64,000 bases of DNA. It comes from Collimonas fungivorans Ter331. Lineage in GTDB: Bacteria > Pseudomonadota > Gammaproteobacteria > Burkholderiales > Burkholderiaceae_D. The stretch's first letter is position 1, and the number at the start of each line of letters is the position of its first letter. Both the position numbers and the translations under genes were made by a program. The stretch is taken from assembly GCF_000221045.1 (NCBI RefSeq), contig NC_015856.1:3306542-3370541 (forward strand), read 5' to 3'. This document shows, piece after piece, positions 26,833 through 34,669 of the stretch. Under the pieces are notes generated by a model. The model worked only from the letters and a program-made list of their open reading frames with translations, made no database searches and was not told the DNA's origin.

Positions 26833-29634
26833 TCATAGTGCAGGTTTCAGGATGTCAATCTTGAGGATGCGCATGGCGTCGTCCTTGACCAGGTCGGTAT
26901 GGCCGTTCGCATCGCTCTTGCCCTCGATCACCCGTCCGTCGTCCATCGTGATACGGTAAGGCTGGTGAGCCGCCGCAGCCGCCGATTCTGGCGACTCGCC
27001 GGGATAGTGCAAGCGGAAACGCTGATCCGTCGGTGCGTTGTTGAAATTTGCCTTGGCCGCCTGCTGCGTCGAGGGGCCGCCCCACTGGTGCGACGCGGAG
27101 AGCAGCTTAATATCTCCGTTGGTACCCAGCGTCACGCCGCCGCCGATCTTGATGTAACTGCCGTCTTCGGCAACGAAGCGGATCGTCGGCGCCGTGATCA
27201 GCACTTCATTTTCGTTGCTGCTGATCTTGACGCCCTTTTGTGCGTTGGCCGTCAATGCATCCGTCTGCACTTGCAGGAGCATCGGCCCTTCGCCGGCAAT
27301 CGCCTGAATGCCTTTGCCGCGTGCGAACAACTGCATGCCCTGGCCCGCAGTGGCATTCAGGCGCTGGCCACTCATCAATTGCAGATGCTGCTGCGCTACC
27401 TGGTCGATGTTCTCGCCGGCATAGGTCACATGCGTTTTGGGCGTGACCGCGATGGACCCCGTGGCCGCGCCGAATGCCATGATGGCTGCTGCGTCCCCGG
27501 CGCCAGCAGATGTACTACCCGCGCCACTGCTGGTTGCATCCCAATTCTTGAGTTCTGCTGCGAGCTGATTCTGGGCAGCGCCATCCGCAGCCTGGCCGCC
27601 ATGCTGGCCGGCATAGTCGCCCAGAGCCTTGAACAATTCCGTGCACTCGGAGAGCAACTGGTTCAGTTCGTCGCGCTCAAGAAAGTGCCCCGTCGCCTTG
27701 TTGCGCGCGTAGGTTGTCAGGAGGATGCCTTTCGCTGCGCGCAGCGAAGCCGCAGCATCAGTGCGCAATTCCGCGCCTTCACCGCGGGCCTCGCCACTGC
27801 CGTCCGTGCGCGGTTGCGTCAGAAAACCGAGGTTGAGCTCACTGGCCGCATGCTCGCTGGCCAGCTGGCTGCTGATCTGGCCCGCAGTGTCATCAAAACG
27901 CAACTGGTTGTAGCGGTTTCCTTTGATCTCTTTCGTCTTCACGCCGGACAGAAAACGATTGCCCGGCAGCGCGCCGGTATGACTGAATGTCGCAGGCATG
28001 TTCGGCCCGTTGTGCAATACGCCGGTGACGAACATTTTATCCGGATCGCCATTCAGGAAATCCAGGGCAACCTCCATCCCTACCCGCGGCACGGTATCGT
28101 GGCCATAGTTTTTACCGGCCCAGCTGCTGCTGACCCGCACATAGGCGCTGTCTGTCTGTGTTCCGCTCGTTCCCGCGCCTTGGGCATGCGCATGATCGTC
28201 CGGATTCAAGCCCTGTATCTGTATCTTGATGCGACCGAATTCGTCACAGTGAACTTCTTCCCCTTGCGGTCCGACTACCAGCGCCGTGATCGGATAGACA
28301 CGTGGCAGATCGATGCGCGGATCGTATGCCGGAGTCAATGCTACGCCACGCCGCACGCAGGTGAAGGTGTTGTTGTAACGGGTGTCGGGTGTTCCTGGCG
28401 AGAGTGTCTGGGTGATGGTCGCCAACGAACCTGCGTGCCAGCGGCTGCTGTCAAACAATGATTGCGCGCGCTCGTTGAGCTCCTTCGGCAAGTTATTCTC
28501 GCCGCGGTGATGCAAGGCGGTGACCATGAACTGCCGCTGCTCCTGCGGTTGCAGATCCACATCGGGATGGCCAGTCAGTTCGAACCAGCGGCCGACCGCC
28601 AGATCGCGCACGCCGCTCGCGCCGTCGACGCTGGCGGCCCGTAATTCGTGCGACAGCATCCGCGCCTTGGTCAGCCGGTCGTAATCCGCCCAGGAATCCC
28701 CGGCGTGCGGCACATCAATGACGCTATCGGAGAGAAGTTGCGCGAGATCGTTGCCGGCCTGTCCCTGGTCGATGATACTGGTTTGCGACGCCTGCGCCAT
28801 CTTGCCACTCTTGTAATCTGCACTGGCTCGCTGGACGCTGCCGGACACCAGTTGTTGCATGGCCGACCACAGCGTCACCGAATCGCGCTCTTCAGTAGCG
28901 GCATCACGGTGATAGCGGATCGTGCCGGCGCCCGATTGCGGCAATTTCATCGGGTCATCGAAAAACACCAGCGTATGTATCGGTAAATCGCTGTTATTGG
29001 CGTTATTGCTGGCAGACGAATCCTGTTCCCGTTGGCCGGCTGCCGTGAACCAGGCAATACCTTCGCGACGGCAGAGCCGGCGGATAAAATCGGCATCGGA
29101 TTCATGAAACTGCACCGTGAGTTCGCGCACAGGATACTGACTGCGATCGGTGCCGGACAGATCAAAGTCGAAGGCCCGCGCGAGCGCAGGGCTTTTCTTC
29201 TGCCATTCCTTCAGCAAGATATCAATCACGTCCACCACATTTTTAGTGCGGAACATGCGGGTATTGATCCGTCGCTCCAGCACCGACAATGCGTCGCGGA
29301 TAGTTAATTGATAGGTAGCGAGCGATCCATCCGATTGCCCCGCACGCGCGTCCGTGATGATCCCGCAAATCTGATGCAGTGCGCCTCGGTCGTTAACCAG
29401 CTGAACCGATACCGGCAGCCCGATAAACGCGTTGAGCGGCAGGTTGGAGCGCGTCGACAGACAGGTCAAATGCCCTTCGATACCTGCACAAAGGCCCTCG
29501 GTAATGTCGATGCGCTGAACGACCAGGACCTGTTCGAGGGTCGTCTGGGCATTGCCCCAGTGCAGACGAATAGGTCGGTTTTCCTGATTCAACGAACCGG
29601 AGGCAAACGCTTGCAATGCGTCGGCGAGATTCAC
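26833..29634 (-). CDS. vgrG: VgrG spike protein with DUF2345 and TTR-like end
   Basis: 933-residue T6SS spike. N-terminal gp27-like module (to about 400), OB-fold gp5-like module (GPQGEEVHCDEFGRIKIQI, then WAGKNYGHDTVPRVGMEV), and a DUF2345 beta-helix extension (region of LQLMSGQRLNATAGQGMQLF). The final 80 residues (FRLHYPGE...RITMDDGRVIEGKSD) look like a transthyretin-like domain, the part that recruits Tle3/Tla3 in P. aeruginosa. Unlike VgrG2b there is no C-terminal peptidase. It leads the effector unit. No T6SS sheath or baseplate genes are in the window. Confidence 0.93.
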   Translation of the reverse strand: MNLADALQAFASGSLNQENRPIRLHWGNAQTTLEQVLVVQRIDITEGLCAGIEGHLTCLSTRSNLPLNAFIGLPVSVQLVNDRGALHQICGIITDARAGQSDGSLATYQLTIRDALSVLERRINTRMFRTKNVVDVIDILLKEWQKKSPALARAFDFDLSGTDRSQYPVRELTVQFHESDADFIRRLCRREGIAWFTAAGQREQDSSASNNANNSDLPIHTLVFFDDPMKLPQSGAGTIRYHRDAATEERDSVTLWSAMQQLVSGSVQRASADYKSGKMAQASQTSIIDQGQAGNDLAQLLSDSVIDVPHAGDSWADYDRLTKARMLSHELRAASVDGASGVRDLAVGRWFELTGHPDVDLQPQEQRQFMVTALHHRGENNLPKELNERAQSLFDSSRWHAGSLATITQTLSPGTPDTRYNNTFTCVRRGVALTPAYDPRIDLPRVYPITALVVGPQGEEVHCDEFGRIKIQIQGLNPDDHAHAQGAGTSGTQTDSAYVRVSSSWAGKNYGHDTVPRVGMEVALDFLNGDPDKMFVTGVLHNGPNMPATFSHTGALPGNRFLSGVKTKEIKGNRYNQLRFDDTAGQISSQLASEHAASELNLGFLTQPRTDGSGEARGEGAELRTDAAASLRAAKGILLTTYARNKATGHFLERDELNQLLSECTELFKALGDYAGQHGGQAADGAAQNQLAAELKNWDATSSGAGSTSAGAGDAAAIMAFGAATGSIAVTPKTHVTYAGENIDQVAQQHLQLMSGQRLNATAGQGMQLFARGKGIQAIAGEGPMLLQVQTDALTANAQKGVKISSNENEVLITAPTIRFVAEDGSYIKIGGGVTLGTNGDIKLLSASHQWGGPSTQQAAKANFNNAPTDQRFRLHYPGESPESAAAAAHQPYRITMDDGRVIEGKSDANGHTDLVKDDAMRILKIDILKPAL

Positions 29635-30146
29635 GCTGCTGCCCTCATGTAGCGAAGAACATATACGATCGGCATTTTAGTATCCTAATTGCAATTAATG
29701 GAAAATGCAGCGGTCAGGTGGATCCGGGGCGAAAACCAAACGTGCCTTACTTAAAGTCGTACGCACCCTACACGCTTGAATATTCTTGCGTAACTGTCAA
29801 AATTATCAGGTGTTGTTTCTGAAAATACGATTACCAAACAAGCATCTTTACAAGTGGGGGAGCAGGACATTCAGTGAACTCTAGCACTGGATCAGAAGGC
29901 ACATGTCGATGCGAAAAGATTAACATATTTTTAAGATTTTTGTTGCGCCTTAGAAATACGTGTTTACTGTATTCATGCCGTGTCCGGATTGCCCCTTAAA
30001 GAAACACACATTGCCGCATCACAATCTTACCTGCCATGGCCAGATGACATTGCAAACAATTGTGGCATCCAGATATCGCAAGGCATGGTCCAAAAAGCCG
30101 CTCCCCAGCAACACTGTGCATAGGCGGAGCGGCTCAATCCGGATAA
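29635..30146. other. gene-free AT-rich region upstream of vgrG
   Basis: About 512 bases without a convincing gene. The stretch 29915-29975 is markedly AT-rich (ATATTTTTAAGATTTTTGTT) and may hold the vgrG promoter. Short open frames here have no ribosome sites or recognisable composition. No repeat or RNA gene was identified. Confidence 0.6.
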
Positions 30147-30359
30147 TCAGTTATTGGTGATCACCAGGCAGCCGAGCATGATCCTGATGCGCAACGGAGT
30201 CTCCGGCATGAAACCGGCTTGCCTGGCGGTGGAACCGCATAGGCGGACCCAGAGTGCATCGAGATCGTCCTCCTGATGGAAGAAGGCTGTGGGCCGCTGC
30301 ACCTGTGTATCAACTGCTATCGGCGTGCGGGTGTCTCGCGTATGATTGCGCTTAGCCAT
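30147..30359 (-). CDS. symE: SymE-like toxin domain protein
   Basis: 70-residue protein. Its C-terminal half, LDALWVRLCGSTARQAGFMP and the following RIRIMLGCLVITNN, matches the SymE toxin fold (PWLRLxGRWLxxAGF...V.V..G.LVI), related to AbrB/MazE. In E. coli SymE is SOS-induced, cleaves or condenses nucleic acid, and is silenced by an antisense RNA, SymR. ATG 30359 follows AGGAG by 6 bases; an upstream in-frame TTG is less likely. It is placed between the T6SS unit and an ABC operon. No antitoxin protein is visible. Confidence 0.75.
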   Translation of the reverse strand: MAKRNHTRDTRTPIAVDTQVQRPTAFFHQEDDLDALWVRLCGSTARQAGFMPETPLRIRIMLGCLVITNN

Positions 30360-30582
30360 ATTCAACTCCTGTGTGTTTAAGTTGTTTGTGGTTAGCGGTG
30401 CGGGGATGTTGACGCATCCTCGCGCCGCGTTTCTTGCCTTGCCTGCCAGGTCTTTGCAGGCCTGGCGTTTAATACAGTAGCATCATCAACACAAAAAATA
30501 TCGCTTAAAACGCGCCCGCCTCGTTTTTAAGAAAAGGCATAGAACAAAGGCCCGATACCAATCACGCCGCTTGCGATCTTCC

Positions 30583-31434
30583 TCACAAACGCTCGGTCTC
30601 GCCACTCTTCGGCTGCCATTTCATCAAGCGTTTTTCTATCATGCCCACCACGGTATCGAGCACCAGCGCAAACGCGGTGAGCACCAGGATACCGGCAAAC
30701 ACCGTGTTGATGTCGAAGCTGCCCTCGGCCTGAAGGATCAGGTAACCGACGCCGCGCGCCGAACCCAGGTATTCGCCGACGATGACGCCGACAAACGCCA
30801 GGCCAACCGAAGTATGCAGGCTGGAAAACACCCAGGAAGTGGCCGACGGCAGGTACACCGTGCGCAATAGCTGGCGCTGGTTGGCGCCCAGCATGCGGGC
30901 ATTGGCCAGCACCACCGGGCTGACTTCCTTGACGCCCTGGTAGACGTTGAAGAATACGATGAAGAACACCAGCGTCACCGCCAGCGCCACCTTGGACCAG
31001 ATGCCGAGCCCGAACCACATTGCAAAAATCGGCGCCAGGATCACGCGCGGCATGGCGTTGGACGCCTTGATGTAGGGATCGAGAATGGCCGAAGTCAGCG
31101 GCGACAGGGCCAGCCACAAACCGACGCCGAGTCCGAGCACCGTGCCTATGCCGAACGCCAGCATGGTTTCGGTCAGGGTCACCAGCAGGTGCGAATAAAT
31201 CTCCGCCGGAAAAGTCAGGGTGAACCAGGTGTGGTCGCCGAAACCGACTTCCACCGAACCGCTGCCGACGGTAAACCACTGCCAGATGCGCTGCAGCACC
31301 TTGATCGGTTCGCCGAAAAAAAACGCGGTCTGCGGATTGCGCGTGGCCAGGTGCCAGATAAGAAAAAACACCAGCAGCACCAATACTTGATAGGCGCGCA
31401 GGTTCTTGTAATTCGGCTTGATGGCTTTCCACAT
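30583..31434 (-). CDS. ABC transporter permease (nitrate/sulfonate/taurine type)
   Basis: 283-residue inner-membrane permease of the SsuC/TauC/ThiX family with about six hydrophobic segments. The binding-protein-dependent transport EAA loop is at VKEVSPVVLANARMLGANQR. It forms an importer with the ATPase gene 34 bases upstream and the periplasmic binding protein before that. The substrate is likely a small organic anion or thiamine precursor; the sequence alone does not decide. Confidence 0.9.
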   Translation of the reverse strand: MWKAIKPNYKNLRAYQVLVLLVFFLIWHLATRNPQTAFFFGEPIKVLQRIWQWFTVGSGSVEVGFGDHTWFTLTFPAEIYSHLLVTLTETMLAFGIGTVLGLGVGLWLALSPLTSAILDPYIKASNAMPRVILAPIFAMWFGLGIWSKVALAVTLVFFIVFFNVYQGVKEVSPVVLANARMLGANQRQLLRTVYLPSATSWVFSSLHTSVGLAFVGVIVGEYLGSARGVGYLILQAEGSFDINTVFAGILVLTAFALVLDTVVGMIEKRLMKWQPKSGETERL

Positions 31435-31468
31435 GATCTTGTTTTATCCCTGTTTCCCGGCGCCGCCC

Positions 31469-32278
31469 TCAGGCGGCTTTTTTCTGTTGCTGGTAACCCT
31501 TCAGCACTTCGTCGCGCAGCACGCTCCAGATCTGCTGGTGCAGCTCCACAAACCGCGGCTCGCTGCGGATTTCGGCGACGTCGCGCGGCCGCGGCAGGTC
31601 GATCACGAATTCGCCGATCGGGTGGGTGCCGGGCCCGGCCGACAGCACGATCACCCGGTCCGACATGGCGATCGCCTCGTCCAGGTCATGGGTGATGAAC
31701 AGCACCGCCTTGCGCTTGGCGCTCCATAGTTCCAGCACTTCGTTTTCCATCAGCTGCCGGGTCTGGATATCGAGCGCCGAGAACGGCTCGTCCATCAGGA
31801 TGATGTCGGGATCGAGGATCAGGGTCTGGGCCAGCGCCACGCGCTTGCGCATGCCGCCCGAGAGCTGGTGCGGATAGCGGTCGCCGAAGCCTTGCAGGCC
31901 GACCCGCGCCAGCCACTCTTCCCCGAGCTGGCGCGCCTTGCTTTCATCGGTCTCACGGTACTGCAGGCCGGCGATGACGTTCTGCAGCGCGCTGCGCCAC
32001 GGCATCAGGGCTTCCGCCTGGAACATGTAGCCGGCGCGGCGGTTGATGCCGAGCAGCGGTTCGCCGAACACCTTGACGCTGCCGGTCGACGGCTGCAGCA
32101 GGCCGGCGCCGACGTTGAGCAGGGTCGATTTGCCGCAGCCGGTCGGGCCGACCACGGAAACGAATTCGCCTGGCGCAATCGACAGGCTGGTATCGGCCAC
32201 CGCGGTATAACGCTGGGAACGGTCATCCTTGGAGATGAAGGTGCAGCTGATATTGTCGAGAAAAAGGGCTGGAGTCAT
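31469..32278 (-). CDS. ABC transporter ATP-binding protein
   Basis: 269-residue ATPase of the SsuB/TauB family. Walker A is VGPTGCGKST, the signature is LSGGMRKRVALAQ, Walker B is DIILMDEPFSALD, and the switch His is in LFITHDLDEA. It energises the importer with the adjacent permease. A copy of the palindromic repeat (32310-32388) separates it from the binding-protein gene and could tune relative expression of the subunits. Confidence 0.93.
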   Translation of the reverse strand: MTPALFLDNISCTFISKDDRSQRYTAVADTSLSIAPGEFVSVVGPTGCGKSTLLNVGAGLLQPSTGSVKVFGEPLLGINRRAGYMFQAEALMPWRSALQNVIAGLQYRETDESKARQLGEEWLARVGLQGFGDRYPHQLSGGMRKRVALAQTLILDPDIILMDEPFSALDIQTRQLMENEVLELWSAKRKAVLFITHDLDEAIAMSDRVIVLSAGPGTHPIGEFVIDLPRPRDVAEIRSEPRFVELHQQIWSVLRDEVLKGYQQQKKAA

Positions 32279-32309
32279 GAGAGTCGGGATGAGCTTGTAG
32301 CGAGAAGCC

Positions 32310-32388
32310 GGTGGGCAGGTTTTTCGCCCACGCGGACACTCGATTCAAAAAAAGCGAGATTGCGCGTGGGCACAGCTGCCCACCCTAC
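32310..32388. repeat. palindromic dispersed repeat, copy 2
   Basis: Shorter copy of the 1620-1740 element. The left half begins GGTGGGCA (32310) with GCCCACGCG. The right half (32361-32388) runs CGCGTGGGCA...TGCCCACCCTAC. Each half forms a hairpin, and the two halves are inverted to each other. It lies between the binding-protein and ATPase genes of the importer. Its right end provides the TAG stop of the binding-protein gene. Confidence 0.8.
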
Positions 32389-33422
32389 TTGTATTTGGCG
32401 TTGGCTTTCTTTACAAACTCGTTGGTATAAGTTTGCGACAGGTCGATATTCTTGCCAGCCAGGTCGGGATCGAATGCCTGCAAGGTGCGCAGCGCGACTT
32501 GCGGCCCGGCGTCAGGAATGGTGCCGTCCGGCGAAATCGCCTCGCGCACCTTCATGAAGGCTTCGATGTACAGGGCGCGGTCGCCCAGCTGGTAGCTTTC
32601 CGGCACTGTCTTGACGATGTCGGACGGGCCGGCTTTCTGCAGCCATTTCAGCGCGCGCACCATGGCGTTGGTCAAGGCTTGCGTGGTGTTCGGATATTTC
32701 TTGATGAAGTCGGCGGAGGCGTACAAGGTGGCCGCCGGCATCGGGCCGCCGAATACCGCGTTGGTATCTTTCAGGGTGCGCGTATCGGCGATGATCCTGA
32801 TCTCGTTATTCTGCTGCATCATGGTGATCAGCGGATCGAGGTTGGCGATCACGTCGATCGAGCCGGAACGCAACGCCGACAAGGCGCCGGCCGAAGCGCC
32901 GACGCCGATGTAGGAAACGTCGGTCGGCTTCAGGCCGCCCTTGGCCAGCACGAAATTGGACATCATGCTGGTCGAGGAACCAGGCGCGGTGACGCCGATC
33001 TTCTTGCCTTTCAGGTCGGCGATCGACTTGTAGTTAGGCATGGTCTTGTTGGACACGCCCATGACGATCTGCGGCGCCCTGCCCTGCAGCACGAAAGCGA
33101 CGATGTGCTGGTTCTTGGCCTGCATGCTGATGGTGTGCTCGAACGCGCCCGAGACCACGTCGGCGCTGCCGCCGACCAGCGCCTGCAGCGCCTTGGCGCC
33201 GCCGGCGAAATCGGAAATCGTGACGTCCAGGCCTTCATCCTTGAAGTAACCGAGCTGCTCGGCGATTGTCAGCGGCAGGTAATAAAACAGGTTCTTGCCG
33301 CCCACGGCGATCGCCACCTTGGTTTTCTCGGGGGTCTGCGCGAACAACTTGCCATTGAAGGTAAAGTACCCCGCCAAGAACAGGCAAAGGGCGATGCCGA
33401 ACTGCTTCCAGCTGAATTTCAT
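32385..33422 (-). CDS. ABC transporter substrate-binding protein
   Basis: 345-residue periplasmic protein of the NMT1/SsuA-like family with a signal peptide (MKFSWKQFGIALCLFLAGYF.., cleavage after FAQ). Mature features are KVAIAVGGKNLFYYLPLTIA, GYFKDEGLDVTI and GGSADVVSGAFEHTI, the usual ligand-pocket segments. It is the first gene of the importer operon. Its TAG stop is the outer end of the repeat, so the C-terminus may have been set by that insertion. Ligand unknown. Confidence 0.92.
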   Translation of the reverse strand: MKFSWKQFGIALCLFLAGYFTFNGKLFAQTPEKTKVAIAVGGKNLFYYLPLTIAEQLGYFKDEGLDVTISDFAGGAKALQALVGGSADVVSGAFEHTISMQAKNQHIVAFVLQGRAPQIVMGVSNKTMPNYKSIADLKGKKIGVTAPGSSTSMMSNFVLAKGGLKPTDVSYIGVGASAGALSALRSGSIDVIANLDPLITMMQQNNEIRIIADTRTLKDTNAVFGGPMPAATLYASADFIKKYPNTTQALTNAMVRALKWLQKAGPSDIVKTVPESYQLGDRALYIEAFMKVREAISPDGTIPDAGPQVALRTLQAFDPDLAGKNIDLSQTYTNEFVKKANAKYK

Positions 33423-33599
33423 ATTGTCTCCTCGTATATCCAGGGTTATTTCACTGCTGTTTGTGTTTGCAATGGTTGTTTTCTTTGCCGTCTTGGCGCG
33501 GCTGTCTCGAAACTGGTTACTAGTCTTCTATGATAATACTGCCCGAGCCGGTTTCATTCGGACTACTGCTATGTTTTTTTGGCATGGCGCTCCGCTCAG

Positions 33600-34196
33600 T
33601 CAGGTTGCCCGCCGGTCCAGCATCGCGCGCGCGATGGTGCCGGCGTCGACATACTCCAGCTCGCCGCCCACCGGCACGCCGCGCGCCAGACGGCTCACCT
33701 GCAGGCCGCGGGCTTTCATGGTTTCGCTGATGTAATGGGCGGTGGCTTCGCCTTCGTTGGTGAAATTGGTGGCCAGCACCACTTCCTTGACGACGCCGTC
33801 GGTGGCGCGGCCGATCAGCTTCTCCAGCTGGATGTCCTTGGGACCGATCCCATCCAGCGGCGACAAGCGTCCCATCAGCACAAAATACAAACCCTTGAAA
33901 GTCAGGGTCTGTTCGATCATCAGCTGGTCGGTCGGCGTCTCCACCACGCATAGCAAACTCGGATCGCGCTCCGGATCGAGGCAGGTTTCGCATACCTCGT
34001 TCTCGGTGAAGGTATTGCACATCGCGCAGTGGCGGATCTGGTCGACAGCCTGCGTCAGCGCCCGCCCCAGCAAGGCGGCGCCGTCGCGGTCGTGCTGCAG
34101 CAAGTGGTAAGCCATGCGCTGAGCCGACTTGGGACCGACGCCGGGCAGATGACGCAAGGCTTCGGTGAGCAAGGTAAGACTGGAAGGAATTTTCAC
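33600..34196 (-). CDS. recR: recombination protein RecR
   Basis: 198-residue RecR, full length. Helix-hairpin-helix [20 protein letters not shown], a four-cysteine zinc finger [16 protein letters not shown], a Toprim domain and a C-terminal Walker-like region ([16 protein letters not shown]). It acts with RecF/RecO to load RecA at gaps. It is the third gene of the conserved dnaX-ybaB-recR set, 54 bases after ybaB. Confidence 0.97.
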   Translation of the reverse strand: MKIPSSLTLLTEALRHLPGVGPKSAQRMAYHLLQHDRDGAALLGRALTQAVDQIRHCAMCNTFTENEVCETCLDPERDPSLLCVVETPTDQLMIEQTLTFKGLYFVLMGRLSPLDGIGPKDIQLEKLIGRATDGVVKEVVLATNFTNEGEATAHYISETMKARGLQVSRLARGVPVGGELEYVDAGTIARAMLDRRAT

Positions 34197-34250
34197 GGCT
34201 AGCCCTGCGTCAGGTTACGCGCGTCGCGCAACGCATATAAATACGGTTGA

Positions 34251-34571
34251 TCAGAATGGCAGCTTGAAGCCGGCAGGCATGCCAGCGGTCAGGCCCGACA
34301 TCTTTTCAGCCGACAGCGCTTCAGCCTTGCGCACTGCATCGTTGAAAGCAGCAGCCACCAGGTCTTCCAGCATGTCCTTGTCGTCAGCCAGCAGCGAAGC
34401 GTCGATCGCCACGCGCTTGACCGCGTTCTTGCAAGTCATCACGACTTTCACCAGGCCCGCGCCCGACTCGCCTTCGACTTCGATCAAAGCCAGTTGGTCT
34501 TGCATCTTCTTCATGTTGTCCTGCATTGCCTGGGCTTGTTTCATCAGCCCTGCCAGTTGGCCCTTCATCAT
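34251..34571 (-). CDS. ybaB: YbaB/EbfC nucleoid-associated protein
   Basis: 106-residue DNA-binding dimer protein. The N-terminal helix [20 protein letters not shown] and the core [20 protein letters not shown] are hallmark YbaB/EbfC sequences. It binds DNA as tweezers and affects nucleoid structure or repair. It sits between dnaX and recR, as in most bacteria. Confidence 0.97.
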   Translation of the reverse strand: MMKGQLAGLMKQAQAMQDNMKKMQDQLALIEVEGESGAGLVKVVMTCKNAVKRVAIDASLLADDKDMLEDLVAAAFNDAVRKAEALSAEKMSGLTAGMPAGFKLPF

Positions 34572-34669
34572 GGTGCTTCTCCTATAAAAACAGATAATTT
34601 AACTGGTATTGCATCAAACGGCGCAAACGGCGGCCAAGCTCACGCCGGCCCGTATTGTTTCCTGCTGCT

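Noticed and set aside
30440-30475. Hairpin GCCAGG/CCTGGC upstream of symE as a terminator or SymR RNA
   Set aside because: The stem is short and lacks a U tract or identifiable promoter, so an RNA gene cannot be supported.
33520-33585. 21-codon frame MPKKHSSSPNETGSGSIIIE with GGAG nearby, downstream of recR
   Set aside because: It is too short to judge and has no family. It could be a leader peptide, but nothing in the sequence decides, so it is not called a gene.
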